Source of the DNA: Pseudomonas spelaei
GTDB taxonomy: Bacteria; Pseudomonadota; Gammaproteobacteria; Pseudomonadales; Pseudomonadaceae
Assembly (NCBI RefSeq): GCF_009724245.1
Contig: NZ_WNNK01000022.1
Location: forward strand, 1 to 64,000
Reading direction: 5' to 3'
DNA: 64,000 bases
Positions 8,151 to 16,746 of this stretch are shown in pieces. The notes under the pieces are model-generated. The model saw nothing but the letters and a program-made list of their open reading frames with translations, had not been told where the DNA came from and did not search any database. Position numbers and translations under genes: made by a program. Positions within the stretch are counted from its first letter, which is position 1, and each line of letters begins with the position of its first letter.

Positions 8151-9122
8151 ATGCGCTGCGATGATCACGCCAGCCTGTTGCAGGCTTTCAGCACCCTGAC
8201 CCTGGATTTGCAGCGCCTGGCGCAGCATCAGGATATAGAACACTTCCACCGACACGCCCTGGCACGGATCAGCCAACTGATGACCTTCGACAGCGCTTGG
8301 TGGGGCCGCGCCGCGTTGATCGAGGGTTTACCGGAAGAGCACAGTTGCCACCTGTACAACCTGCCGCCGAGCTACCTGCCGGACTGGCAATCGATCCGCC
8401 ATGTCGATGTCACGGTGGGCCTGGTCCACAAGTCGCCAGGCCAGTCGGTGATTGTCGACATGCGTGATCCGGCCCATGGTCCCGGGGTGAATTGGCTGGG
8501 CGAGCGCTATGGCATCGGTCAGTTGCTCTGCGTTGTCTACATCGATCCCCAAACCCACCTCAGCGACCACCTGGCCCTCTACCGCAGCCCCGACGCACCA
8601 CGGTTCAACGAACAGGACTGCCAACTCCTCAACAACCTGATGCTGCATTTGGTGGCTGCGGTGTCGGCGAATCAGATCCGCACCCTGGTGGCCATGCGTG
8701 AGACCCTGACCAGCCCGCGCAACCTGGCCCTGGCGGTGTGTGACCAGCGCGGAGTATTGCAGTGTGCCGAGGCCGGCTTTGTCGACCTGTTGCTCAGCGA
8801 GTGGCCGCAGTGGAGCGGCCCCACCCTGCCCGTGACGCTGGATGAGCGCGGCCATGACGGCAAGCAGGTGCATATCGAAGCGTCGGCCGTGGGCAATCAG
8901 TTCCTGCTGGCCGCGCGGATCAACCGTACGCTGCCCCAGCTCAGTCCTCGGGAAAACGACGTCGCCCAAGGGTTTGGCGAAGGCAAGACCTACAAGGAAG
9001 TCGCCCGCGACCTGGGCCTGTCGCCCAACACCGTGCGGCATCACATTCGCGCCATCTACAGCAAGCTTGGGGTCAAGGACAAGGCGCGAATCGCGCACCT
9101 GTTGCACGCCCCACCCAACTGA
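8151..9122 (+). CDS. LuxR-type (GerE HTH) transcriptional regulator
   Basis: A 323-residue regulator. The last 65 residues are a GerE/LuxR helix-turn-helix (LSPRENDVAQGFGEGKTYKE, then LGLSPNTVRHHIRAIYSKLGV). The N-terminal 230 residues look GAF/PAS-like and are probably a ligand sensor; no AHL-pocket signature was seen. The start ATG 8151 follows AGAGGA. It precedes the outer-membrane protein / MFS / deacetylase genes on the same strand with a 127-base gap that can hold their promoter, so local control is likely. Confidence 0.88.
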   Translation: MRCDDHASLLQAFSTLTLDLQRLAQHQDIEHFHRHALARISQLMTFDSAWWGRAALIEGLPEEHSCHLYNLPPSYLPDWQSIRHVDVTVGLVHKSPGQSVIVDMRDPAHGPGVNWLGERYGIGQLLCVVYIDPQTHLSDHLALYRSPDAPRFNEQDCQLLNNLMLHLVAAVSANQIRTLVAMRETLTSPRNLALAVCDQRGVLQCAEAGFVDLLLSEWPQWSGPTLPVTLDERGHDGKQVHIEASAVGNQFLLAARINRTLPQLSPRENDVAQGFGEGKTYKEVARDLGLSPNTVRHHIRAIYSKLGVKDKARIAHLLHAPPN

Positions 9123-9249
9123 TTACTAAGCCTTCCCTCGATTCTTTTTGCGCTGTCGCTTTGACGGCCACGGGTGCGCTTTGCCCCATTTCCAGCTGCC
9201 GCGTACCGGCGATATAGCCGCAATAACAATTCACACGAGACGCCTTGCC

Positions 9250-10125
9250 ATGAAGCACAGAACCTTGCGTAACCTGACCTTGCTGTTGGGCGGCCCCCTG
9301 TTGTGCCTGGACAGTCAAGCCGCCGACCTCAACGCCCGGGACTTTTTCGGCGCACCGCCCGGCACCAGCCTTGGCGTGCTGTATCTGCCCGCCACCCGCG
9401 ACGGTGATTTCCACGGCCCCGCGGATACCACAGGCAAGGCCGAATTGAAGGTCAACGCAGTGGCCTACCGCCAGGTGTTTTTCACGGACCTCTGCGGCAC
9501 TTTGTGTACCCCGCAATTTATCCTGCCGTATGCCGACATCAACGCTCGCTTGCCCGGTGCCAGCGGGCATACCGGCGAGAGCGGGTTTGGCGATCCCCAG
9601 GTCGGCGGTACCGTATTTTTCATCAACGACCCGGCGTCCCGTACCTACAGCGGCCTGTTGACGCTGATCACCCTGCCCGTGGGTGAATACCACAGCAACA
9701 ACCCGGACGTGTCGCCCGGCGCCAATCGCTGGGGCGCGACCTTCGTTTACAACTACACCCAGGGTATTGGCGAAAAGTGGGTGCTGGAAGCCAACCTCGA
9801 AGCCCAGCTCTACGGCAAGAATGACGACTACTTCGGCAGCGACCTCAAACAAGACCCGTTGTATCGCCTGCAAGCCTTCGCCTCCTATGACTTCACCCCC
9901 AGCACCTACGGCGCACTGCGGCTGATTCAGGCCGATGGCGGCGAATTACGCATCAACAACCAGCGCATCGACGACACCCACAAGCGCTACACCCAGGTCG
10001 GCTTTGAAGTCGGGCACTGGCTCGACCGGCAGAACCAGCTGATGTTCAGCCTGTCGCAAAACGTCGCGGCGTCCAACGGCTACGCAGGCACCGACGCACT
10101 GTTGCGCCTGGTCCATGTGTTCTGA
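9250..10125 (+). CDS. Outer-membrane protein of the MetA-pathway phenol-degradation / transporter family
   Basis: A 291-residue exported beta-barrel candidate. The signal peptide spans about residues 1-24 with cleavage near SQA-ADL. The mature part has alternating aromatic strands, an N-terminal GTSLGVLYLPATR segment and a terminal strand ending LRLVHVF with C-terminal Phe, typical of outer-membrane barrels. The layout fits the PF13557 family (putative transporter, phenol MetA degradation). It probably admits a small organic substrate for the adjacent MFS carrier and deacetylase. Start at 9250 chosen because it opens the signal peptide. Confidence 0.75.
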   Translation: MKHRTLRNLTLLLGGPLLCLDSQAADLNARDFFGAPPGTSLGVLYLPATRDGDFHGPADTTGKAELKVNAVAYRQVFFTDLCGTLCTPQFILPYADINARLPGASGHTGESGFGDPQVGGTVFFINDPASRTYSGLLTLITLPVGEYHSNNPDVSPGANRWGATFVYNYTQGIGEKWVLEANLEAQLYGKNDDYFGSDLKQDPLYRLQAFASYDFTPSTYGALRLIQADGGELRINNQRIDDTHKRYTQVGFEVGHWLDRQNQLMFSLSQNVAASNGYAGTDALLRLVHVF

Positions 10126-10147
10126 ATCACCTTCCCGGAGCTTGAAC

Positions 10148-11311
10148 ATGAACACTCAGACTCACGCCATCGCTGACCAACCCTCACTGACAACCACCTC
10201 CTGGAGCCTGCTGGCGGCCATCGTGCTGTTTGCCGCCATTACCCCAACCATCCTGATGACCGCGCCGGCGGTGGCGGCCCAACTGGCCGGGCAATGGCAA
10301 CTGAGCCCGTCACGCATCGGCGATCTGTTTTCCACCGAACTGGGCGCCATGAGCCTCGCCACCCTGCCCGCCTTCTGGTGGCTGAAGCGGGTGGACTGGC
10401 GCCAGGCGGCCCTGGTCGCCGGGGTGTTGTTTATCGCCGCCAACCTGCTGTCGATGCTGGTCGACACCTACAGCACCCTGCTCGCCTTGCGCTTTGCCAG
10501 CGCCCTGGCCGGCGGTTCCTTGATGATCATTTGCCTGGCCAGTGCTGCCGCCACGGCCAACCCCAGCCGGGTGTACGGGTTGTGGGTGATGGGCCAACTG
10601 GTGGTCGGTGCCATTGGCCTGGGTGTGCTGCCCGGACTGTTTGCCCGCTACGGATTGGGCGCCTGTTACCTGATTCTTGCGGGGTTGATGACGCTGTTGT
10701 TGCCATTGGCCCGCTGTTTTCCGGCCGGCAGCCCGGCCGCGTGTCAAACCGGGTCTGAGGCGCCGCCCGGCTCACGGGGCAAAGCCGCGCTGGGCATTCT
10801 CGGCGTCCTGACCTTCTACATCAGCCTCAGCGGCATCTGGACCTTTATCGGGTCCATCAGCGCCAGCGCCGGGATTTCGCCGCAACACAGCGGCGAAATC
10901 CTCGCCATTGCCACGGTCATGGGCATTGTCGGCGCCGGTTGCGCCTCGCTGATCGGCACCCGCCTGCCGCGCCTGCTGCTGTTGTTCCTGGGCTACGGCC
11001 TGATGGCCGGTGCCGTGCTGTTGCTGCTGGGCCAGCCAACACTGATGCGGTTTGCCTTGGCCGCGTTGCTGTTCAAGTTCACCTGGACCTTCATCCTGCC
11101 GCTGATCCTTGCCTGCCTGGCCGACCTCGACCCCACGGGAAAACTGATGAACGCCTCCAACCTGGTGATTGGCGGCGGCCTGGCCATTGGGCCTGCCGTC
11201 GCCGGTCGGTTGATAGAAGCCAGCGGTGGGTTTGCCCCGCTGTTGATCGACGGTGCCGGAATCACCCTGTTGTCCCTGGGGCTGATCCTAGGCAGCCGTA
11301 CCAAAGCCTGA
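10148..11311 (+). CDS. MFS transporter
   Basis: A 387-residue, about 12-helix major facilitator carrier of the inner membrane. A conserved loop region follows helix 2 (FWWLKRVDWRQAAL). The start ATG 10148 follows CCGGAG; an upstream in-frame ATG overlaps the previous gene and is less likely. It lies 22 bases after the outer-membrane protein and 34 bases before the deacetylase, so these are one operon. The substrate is unknown; pairing with a deacetylase suggests an acetylated amine or amide (inference). Confidence 0.85.
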   Translation: MNTQTHAIADQPSLTTTSWSLLAAIVLFAAITPTILMTAPAVAAQLAGQWQLSPSRIGDLFSTELGAMSLATLPAFWWLKRVDWRQAALVAGVLFIAANLLSMLVDTYSTLLALRFASALAGGSLMIICLASAAATANPSRVYGLWVMGQLVVGAIGLGVLPGLFARYGLGACYLILAGLMTLLLPLARCFPAGSPAACQTGSEAPPGSRGKAALGILGVLTFYISLSGIWTFIGSISASAGISPQHSGEILAIATVMGIVGAGCASLIGTRLPRLLLLFLGYGLMAGAVLLLLGQPTLMRFALAALLFKFTWTFILPLILACLADLDPTGKLMNASNLVIGGGLAIGPAVAGRLIEASGGFAPLLIDGAGITLLSLGLILGSRTKA

Positions 11312-11345
11312 AGCCCTTTTTTACCCTGCTGAACTGGAGACCCTA

Positions 11346-12458
11346 ATGACCCGAAACACTGCGTTTTTCTTTGATGAGTTGAGCCTTTGGCACAGCGCCG
11401 GCGCCCATGTCTTGACCTTGCCCGTGGGCGGCTGGGTGCAGCCGCCTGCAGGCACCGGACATGCCGAATCACCGGAAACCAAGCGACGCCTGAAAAGCCT
11501 GCTGGACGTGTCTGGATTAAGTCACCATTTGCATCAGCACAGCGCGATCCCCGCCAGTGAAGAAGATTTGCTGCGGGTCCATAGCGCCGAGTATCTACAA
11601 CGTTTCAGGGCCATGAGTGACGCTGGTGGCGGCGACCTTGGACCTCAAGCGCCCATCGGCCCGGGCAGCTACGACATCGCCCGGCTTTCTGCCGGGCTGA
11701 CTATGGCCGCCGTGGACGCGGTGCTCACCGGACACGCCGACAACGCCTATTCGCTGTCACGGCCACCGGGGCATCACTGCCTCGCGGATGGCGCCATGGG
11801 TTTTTGTTTCCTGGCCAACATCGCCATCGCCATCGAGGCCGCCAAGGCACGCCATGGACTGGGCAAGGTGGCGGTGATCGACTGGGACGTGCACCACGGC
11901 AATGGCACCCAATCGATTTTCGAAAACCGTGGTGATGTGCTGACCATTTCCCTGCATCAGGACGGCTGCTTTCCGCCGGGCTACAGCGGCGAACAGGATC
12001 GCGGTCACGGCGATGGCCTGGGAGCGAACATCAATATCCCGCTGCCGCCGGGCAGCGGTCACCTCGCTTACCTGCATGCCATGGAGCGTATCGTGCTGCC
12101 GGCTCTGGAGCGCTTCGAGCCCGAACTGATCATCGTCGCCTGCGGCTACGATGCCAACGCCGTCGACCCGCTGGCGCGCATGTTGCTGCACAGTGAATCG
12201 TTCCGCCTGATGACCCGGGCCGTGCGCCTGGCTGCCGAACGGTTGTGCCAGGGCCGTCTGGTGCTGGTGCATGAAGGGGGTTACAGCGAAGCCTATGTGC
12301 CGTTTTGCGGGCTGGCAACGATTGAAGAATTGGCCGGGGTGCGTACGGCAGTGGATGACCCGATGCTGGCATTTATCCAGTTGCAACAGCCCAACGAGGC
12401 ACTGCTGGGGTTTCAGCGCCAGTTGATCGAGCAGCTGGCGCAGGGCTTCTTGGCTTAA
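11346..12458 (+). CDS. Class II histone deacetylase-like amidohydrolase (acetylpolyamine amidohydrolase type)
   Basis: A 370-residue zinc hydrolase of the HDAC/acetylpolyamine amidohydrolase fold, which removes acetyl groups from amines. The active-site parts are intact: RPPGHHC (His143, His144), the zinc ligands in DWDVHHGNGTQ (Asp181, His183) and CGYDANAVDPL (Asp269), and the transition-state Tyr in HEGGYSEAY (Tyr313). It resembles the HDAH group known from Bordetella and P. aeruginosa. The SD is CTGGAG. Last gene of the LuxR-linked operon; overlaps the convergent glycerate kinase by four bases. Confidence 0.9.
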   Translation: MTRNTAFFFDELSLWHSAGAHVLTLPVGGWVQPPAGTGHAESPETKRRLKSLLDVSGLSHHLHQHSAIPASEEDLLRVHSAEYLQRFRAMSDAGGGDLGPQAPIGPGSYDIARLSAGLTMAAVDAVLTGHADNAYSLSRPPGHHCLADGAMGFCFLANIAIAIEAAKARHGLGKVAVIDWDVHHGNGTQSIFENRGDVLTISLHQDGCFPPGYSGEQDRGHGDGLGANINIPLPPGSGHLAYLHAMERIVLPALERFEPELIIVACGYDANAVDPLARMLLHSESFRLMTRAVRLAAERLCQGRLVLVHEGGYSEAYVPFCGLATIEELAGVRTAVDDPMLAFIQLQQPNEALLGFQRQLIEQLAQGFLA

Positions 12459-13597
12459 GCCTTGGGCGCCGCCAGTCGCCAAACCCGGGCGATGTCGGCG
12501 GCCCGCTCGCGCAACAAGCGTGGCGCTTCGCGGCAGGCTTGTTCCAGGCTCATCGGCCCGAACGGCAAGGCAAAGGCCGCGTCGACGCCATGGGCGTACA
12601 TCTGCTCATAACCGTCGCCCAAGGTGCCAGCGATCACGATCACCGGGACGTTGTGTTGCTTGGCAATCCGCGCCACGCCAAACGGGGTCTTGCCCCGCAG
12701 GGTCTGGGCGTCGAAGCGGCCTTCGCCGGTGATCACCAGGTCGGCGCCACGGACGGCCGCGTCCAGGCCCACCAGCTCAGCCACCACTTCCACACCAGGA
12801 CGAAACTGCGCCCCGAGAAAGGCCTTGGCGGCAAACCCGAGGCCGCCCGCGGCACCGCTGCCCGGCTCATCGCGCACGTCCTTGGGCAGGACCTGGGCGC
12901 AGTGATCGGCAAAATGCCCAAGTGCCTGGTCCAACTGCTCTACCTGCAGGAGACTGGCCCCTTTTTGCGGACCGAAAATCGCCGAGGCACCGTGAGGACC
13001 ACACAGTGGATTGTTGACGTCGGCGGCGATTTCAAAGCGTACCTGGGCCAGCCGCGGGTCCAATTGCTCAAGGCTGATGCGCTTAAGCGTCGCCAGTGCC
13101 AGGCCACCGTTGGGGAGAATCACGCCCTCGGCATCCAGCAATTGCACGCCGAGGGCCTGCATGGCACCCGCACCACCGTCATTGGTGGCACTGCCGCCAA
13201 TCGCCAGGATGATACGTTGGGCGCCGGCATCCAGGGCGGCGCGGATCAGCTCACCCGTGCCGAACGTAGTGCTGGAACAGGCATCACGTTTAACCGGAGC
13301 CACCAATTGCAGGCCGCTGGCTTCGGCCATTTCAATAATCGCCGTCGCGCTCTCGGCCAACCAGCCCCAGCGTGCTTCAACCGTACCGCCCAATGGCCCC
13401 TGCACCCGCTGGCTGCGTAGTTCGCCGTTGCAGGCGGCGAGAACCGATTCCACCGTGCCTTCACCACCGTCTGCCATCGGGCACTTGATCAGCTCGGCGT
13501 CGGGCCAGACCTGCGCCAACCCTTCGGCAATGGCCTGGGCCACGCCTTCAGCACTCAGGCTGTCCTTGAACGAGTCGGGGGCGATGATGATCTTCAT
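12455..13597 (-). CDS. garK: Glycerate kinase (GarK/GlxK type)
   Basis: A 380-residue glycerate kinase that phosphorylates D-glycerate to 2-phosphoglycerate using ATP, feeding glycolysis. The family start KIIIAPDSFKDSL is visible, as are CPMADGGEGTVE (about residues 37-48), a glycine-rich LAIGGSATNDGGAGAMQALG loop, and GEGRFDAQTLRGKTP. The start at 13597 begins directly at the conserved block; longer starts add unrelated residues. It is the downstream partner of the CdaR-type regulator, 97 bases away on the same strand. Confidence 0.92.
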   Translation of the reverse strand: MKIIIAPDSFKDSLSAEGVAQAIAEGLAQVWPDAELIKCPMADGGEGTVESVLAACNGELRSQRVQGPLGGTVEARWGWLAESATAIIEMAEASGLQLVAPVKRDACSSTTFGTGELIRAALDAGAQRIILAIGGSATNDGGAGAMQALGVQLLDAEGVILPNGGLALATLKRISLEQLDPRLAQVRFEIAADVNNPLCGPHGASAIFGPQKGASLLQVEQLDQALGHFADHCAQVLPKDVRDEPGSGAAGGLGFAAKAFLGAQFRPGVEVVAELVGLDAAVRGADLVITGEGRFDAQTLRGKTPFGVARIAKQHNVPVIVIAGTLGDGYEQMYAHGVDAAFALPFGPMSLEQACREAPRLLRERAADIARVWRLAAPKA

Positions 13598-13694
13598 GGG
13601 CGTTCTCCGGTTTTTATAACGCCCATGCTGCCAGTTGGCATCGGCAATAACGCCGGTCCATTGCACAAGTGCGGACGGGGTTTGTTGTTCATTT

Positions 13695-14795
13695 CTACAA
13701 AGTCTGCGGCAACAGCTGTACGCCCAGGTACAGCGCCAGCATCCCGTCCAGGGTCAACGGGTCGACCCCGCTCAACTCGGCAATCCGCTCCATGCGGTAG
13801 CGCAGACTGTTGCGGTGGATGCCCAAGGCATCGGCGCAGGCCTGGCTTTGCCCGTCGTGTTCGCACCAACTGCGCAGGGTTGCCTGCAATTGGCCGTTGC
13901 TGTCCTTGGCCAGCACTTTGCGCAGCGGGTTGAGCAGTTCGTCCAGGGCGTCGTCGTTGCGATGACGCCAGAGCATCACCGGCAGGCGATAGCGGTTAAG
14001 GGTCAGCAAGCGCGACTGCGGCAACACATCGCGCCCGTAGGCCAGCAAGTCGCCGACCCGTCGATAGCAGCGACGCAGGCCCGCCAGCCCATCGGCCTGC
14101 CCGCCCACCGCCACCCGCAGAATATTCCAGCCCAGGCCTTCGAGCTTCTCCAGCAGCCGCGGATTGTCCACCGACACCGACGCCGGGCGGCACCACAACA
14201 ACGAAAACTGCGCAGAACTGACGCACCAACTGTCCGGGTAGCGTGACATCAACCATGTGCTCAGGGCCTCCGCCGACTGGCCAACGCCCAACTCGAACAG
14301 GTACGGCGTGCGCGGCAGCTGCGGTTTGAGGCCCAGTTGTTGCGCCTCATCCACCAGCCTCGGCGAGTCGCCGGTCTCGGCCAGCAGCAGCGCCAGCAAA
14401 TCATCGCAGCGCTGGCGCCGCCATTGTTGCTCGGCCTGTTGGTGGCGCTGGCTGACCAACATTTCGGCGGTCATGCGCACCAGTTCGGCGTACGTGCGCA
14501 ACAGCTCCGGCTCACCGGTGATGCCCAGCACGCCAATCAAGCGCTGATCATGCAACAACGGTAGGTTGATCCCGGGTTGCACACCCTTGAGATGCTTGGC
14601 AGTCTGGCCATCGATCTCCACCACCCGGCCATTCGCCAGCACCAGCTGCGCACCTTCATGGCGGGTATTGATCCGCTCCGGTTCGCCACTGCCGAGAATC
14701 AGGCCCTGACTGTCCATGACGTTGACGTTATAGGGCAGGATCGCCATGGTGCGATCGACGATATCCTGCGCCAGGTCATGATCCAGCTCGAACAT
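13695..14795 (-). CDS. cdaR: CdaR/SdaR family sugar-diacid regulator
   Basis: A 366-residue activator. The N-terminal diacid recognition domain starts MFELDHDLAQDIVDRTM (about residues 1-135) with NVMDSQGLILGSGEPERI. A PucR-like helix-turn-helix occupies the C-terminus (CADALGIHRNSLRYRMERIA, about residues 318-337). In enterobacteria CdaR turns on galactarate, glucarate and glycerate genes. Here the divergent MFS permease and downstream glycerate kinase are the natural targets. The start at 14795 matches the start of the recognised domain. Confidence 0.88.
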   Translation of the reverse strand: MFELDHDLAQDIVDRTMAILPYNVNVMDSQGLILGSGEPERINTRHEGAQLVLANGRVVEIDGQTAKHLKGVQPGINLPLLHDQRLIGVLGITGEPELLRTYAELVRMTAEMLVSQRHQQAEQQWRRQRCDDLLALLLAETGDSPRLVDEAQQLGLKPQLPRTPYLFELGVGQSAEALSTWLMSRYPDSWCVSSAQFSLLWCRPASVSVDNPRLLEKLEGLGWNILRVAVGGQADGLAGLRRCYRRVGDLLAYGRDVLPQSRLLTLNRYRLPVMLWRHRNDDALDELLNPLRKVLAKDSNGQLQATLRSWCEHDGQSQACADALGIHRNSLRYRMERIAELSGVDPLTLDGMLALYLGVQLLPQTL

Positions 14796-14829
14796 GGGGC
14801 TAAATTCCTTGAAAACAGGTTGTTCATAG

Positions 14830-14866
14830 GCACAGCGCAAACGATGCTTCACTGTGCGCAAGCACA
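14830..14866. promoter_or_regulatory. Candidate CdaR operator in the divergent promoter region
   Basis: Two overlapping inverted repeats sit between cdaR and the permease: GCACAG-N16-CTGTGC (14830-14857) and TGTGC-N4-GCACA (14853-14866). Their position between divergent genes suits a regulator site; no binding data are known to me. Confidence 0.35.
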
Positions 14867-14954
14867 AAGACATCACCCTGCAAGGTGGCCGAGACTCGTT
14901 GGGCGATCAACGTTACCCTCGCATCGCGAAAAATCATAATAAAGAGAGACTGCC

Positions 14955-16265
14955 ATGTCACAGAGCGCCGCTGTCACCCAGGCCAACGATGACGATAAAA
15001 ACGCCGTATACAAGCGCATTACCCTGCGCCTGATCCCCTTCATTTTCATCTGCTACCTGTTCAACTACCTCGACCGCGTCAACGTCGGCTTTGCCAAGTT
15101 GCAGATGCTCGACGCCTTGAAGTTCAGCGAGACCGTGTACGGCCTCGGTGCCGGGATTTTCTTTATCGGTTATGTGCTGTGCGGCGTACCGAGCAACCTG
15201 GCGTTGACCCGATTTGGCCCACGGCGCTGGATCGCGCTGATGATGATCGTCTGGGGCACTCTGTCCACCTGCCTGCTGTTCGTCACTACGCCGACGCATT
15301 TCTACACCCTGCGCCTGTTTACCGGTGCCGCCGAAGCCGGGTTCTTCCCAGGCGTGGTGTTGTACCTTTCGCAGTGGTTCCCGACGTTCCGCCGTGGGCG
15401 GATCATGGCGTTGTTCATGTCGGCGATTCCGGTGTCCGGCTTGCTGGGCAGCCCGTTCTCCGGCTGGATCCTCAACCACTTCGCTGCAGGCCAAGGTGGC
15501 CTGGCGGGCTGGCAATGGATGTTCCTGCTGCAAGGCATCCCGACCGTGATCCTCGGTGCCCTCGCCTACTTCCTGCTCAGCGACAACTTTGCCAATGCCA
15601 AGTGGCTTAAACCCCATGAACGCGAAGTCCTCGAAGCCGACCAGGCCACGGACCTGGCCAACAAGCCGAAAACCGCCAGCGACTCCTTGCTGGAAGTCTT
15701 CAAGAACCCGGCGATCTGGGCCTTTGGCCTGATTTACTTCTGTATCCAGAGCGGCGTGTACGCCATCAACTTCTGGCTGCCGTCGATCATCAAGAACATG
15801 GGGTTCAGCGATAACCTGGTGATTGGCTGGCTCAGCGCGATTCCGTACCTGCTGGCGGCGGTGTTCATGTTGCTGGTGGGCCGCTCCGCCGACCTGCGCA
15901 AAGAGCGTCGCTGGCACTTGGTGGTGCCGATGTTGATGGGCGCCATCGGCCTGATCATCGCGGTGAACTTCGCCACCACGCCAGCTATCGCCATCCTCGG
16001 CCTGACCATCGCCACCATGGGCGCTCTGACCGGCCTGCCAATGTTCTGGCCGGTACCGACCGCGATGCTCAGTGCCGGTGCGGCAGCAGGTGGTTTGGCG
16101 TTGATCAACTCCATGGGCCAGATGGCAGGCTTCCTGAGCCCGTATATCGTCGGGTTTGTGAAAGACGCTACCGGGTCGACCGATCTGGCGCTGTACCTGC
16201 TGGCGGCGGTGATTGTCGCGGGGAGCGTGTTGGCGTTGCGGATGACGCGGACGTTGCGCGCGTAA
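14955..16265 (+). CDS. MFS permease of the anion:cation symporter (ACS) family
   Basis: A 436-residue inner-membrane carrier with about 12 helices. Family features include LNYLDRVNVGFA-like NYLDRVNVGFAKLQM in helix 1, RFGPRRWIALMMI after helix 2, RLFTGAAEAGFFPGVVLYLS, and a mid-protein cytoplasmic loop. ACS carriers move organic acids such as glucarate, galactarate, tartrate and hydroxyphenylacetate. With CdaR and glycerate kinase on the other side of the divergent promoter, D-glycerate or a sugar diacid is the likely cargo (inference). SD AAAGAGAG before ATG 14955. Confidence 0.88.
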   Translation: MSQSAAVTQANDDDKNAVYKRITLRLIPFIFICYLFNYLDRVNVGFAKLQMLDALKFSETVYGLGAGIFFIGYVLCGVPSNLALTRFGPRRWIALMMIVWGTLSTCLLFVTTPTHFYTLRLFTGAAEAGFFPGVVLYLSQWFPTFRRGRIMALFMSAIPVSGLLGSPFSGWILNHFAAGQGGLAGWQWMFLLQGIPTVILGALAYFLLSDNFANAKWLKPHEREVLEADQATDLANKPKTASDSLLEVFKNPAIWAFGLIYFCIQSGVYAINFWLPSIIKNMGFSDNLVIGWLSAIPYLLAAVFMLLVGRSADLRKERRWHLVVPMLMGAIGLIIAVNFATTPAIAILGLTIATMGALTGLPMFWPVPTAMLSAGAAAGGLALINSMGQMAGFLSPYIVGFVKDATGSTDLALYLLAAVIVAGSVLALRMTRTLRA

Positions 16266-16278
16266 ACACCGGTAGCCC

Positions 16279-16304
16279 GATCGTTCCCTCGCAAGGGAAC
16301 GATC
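16279..16304 (+). terminator. Terminator-like hairpin after the ACS permease
   Basis: Perfect 11-base arms (GATCGTTCCCT and complement) with a four-base loop, 14 bases after the permease stop. There is no strong T-run, so it may be a weak terminator or mRNA 3' end. Confidence 0.6.
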
Positions 16305-16347
16305 CTTCAACGCTCACCGGCGCTGGCGGTTGAAGGCTTGGGCCTTT

Positions 16348-16536
16348 TCAAAAGGTGATAGGCGAACCTTTGCGCTCAAATGGACGCCCTTCCAGCACCG
16401 CCTTGCGCCACGGCTCATCTGCGTTTTTCTCTTGTCCTGCAGCAGACGGGTTTTGGTTGTTCCGGACTGCTGCGATCACGGAGTCAATAAGGGCATTGAC
16501 CTGAGGGAACGGCGAAAGTGGGTTGACTGAAGACAT
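16348..16536 (-). CDS. Small hypothetical protein
   Basis: A 62-residue protein starting MSSVNPLSPFPQVNALIDSV. The second of two close ATGs (16536) is preceded by GGAG at eight bases, so it is the likely start. The composition is polar and proline-containing with no membrane segment. Not recognised. It is convergent with the ACS permease and divergent from the Tli3-like operon. Confidence 0.45.
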   Translation of the reverse strand: MSSVNPLSPFPQVNALIDSVIAAVRNNQNPSAAGQEKNADEPWRKAVLEGRPFERKGSPITF

Positions 16537-16631
16537 GAGCATTTCTCCGAACTGAGATTGATTTAACGTTGACTGTCGTTTTCAAACACGTCATCAGTGT
16601 GTGGTCTGCTGACCCAACCGGTTCCCCATTG

Positions 16632-16650
16632 TGGCGGGATCGGCCCGCCA
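16632..16650. other. Short hairpin upstream of the Tli3-like operon
   Basis: TGGCGGG-N5-CCCGCCA lies about 100 bases before the lipoprotein start. It could be an operator or a leader hairpin. Confidence 0.25.
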
Positions 16651-16746
16651 AGTGCTTCGAGCTCATCCACAGAAAGACTGAACGTGCAGGCTACATCGTT
16701 CTCCCGTTATGCTGCGGCGGCGAGCCATGCCCTTGCGAGAACAATA

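Noticed and set aside
7121..8152. Open frames inside the 7.0-8.0 kb block (for example 7121-7456 plus and 7685-8152 minus)
   Set aside because: They translate the two arms of the inverted repeat, give matching low-complexity Pro/Arg/Ser-rich products and lack ribosome sites. They are repeat artefacts.
14958..16310. 450-codon minus-strand frame over the ACS permease
   Set aside because: Gln/His/Arg-rich antisense product; the plus-strand permease is clear.
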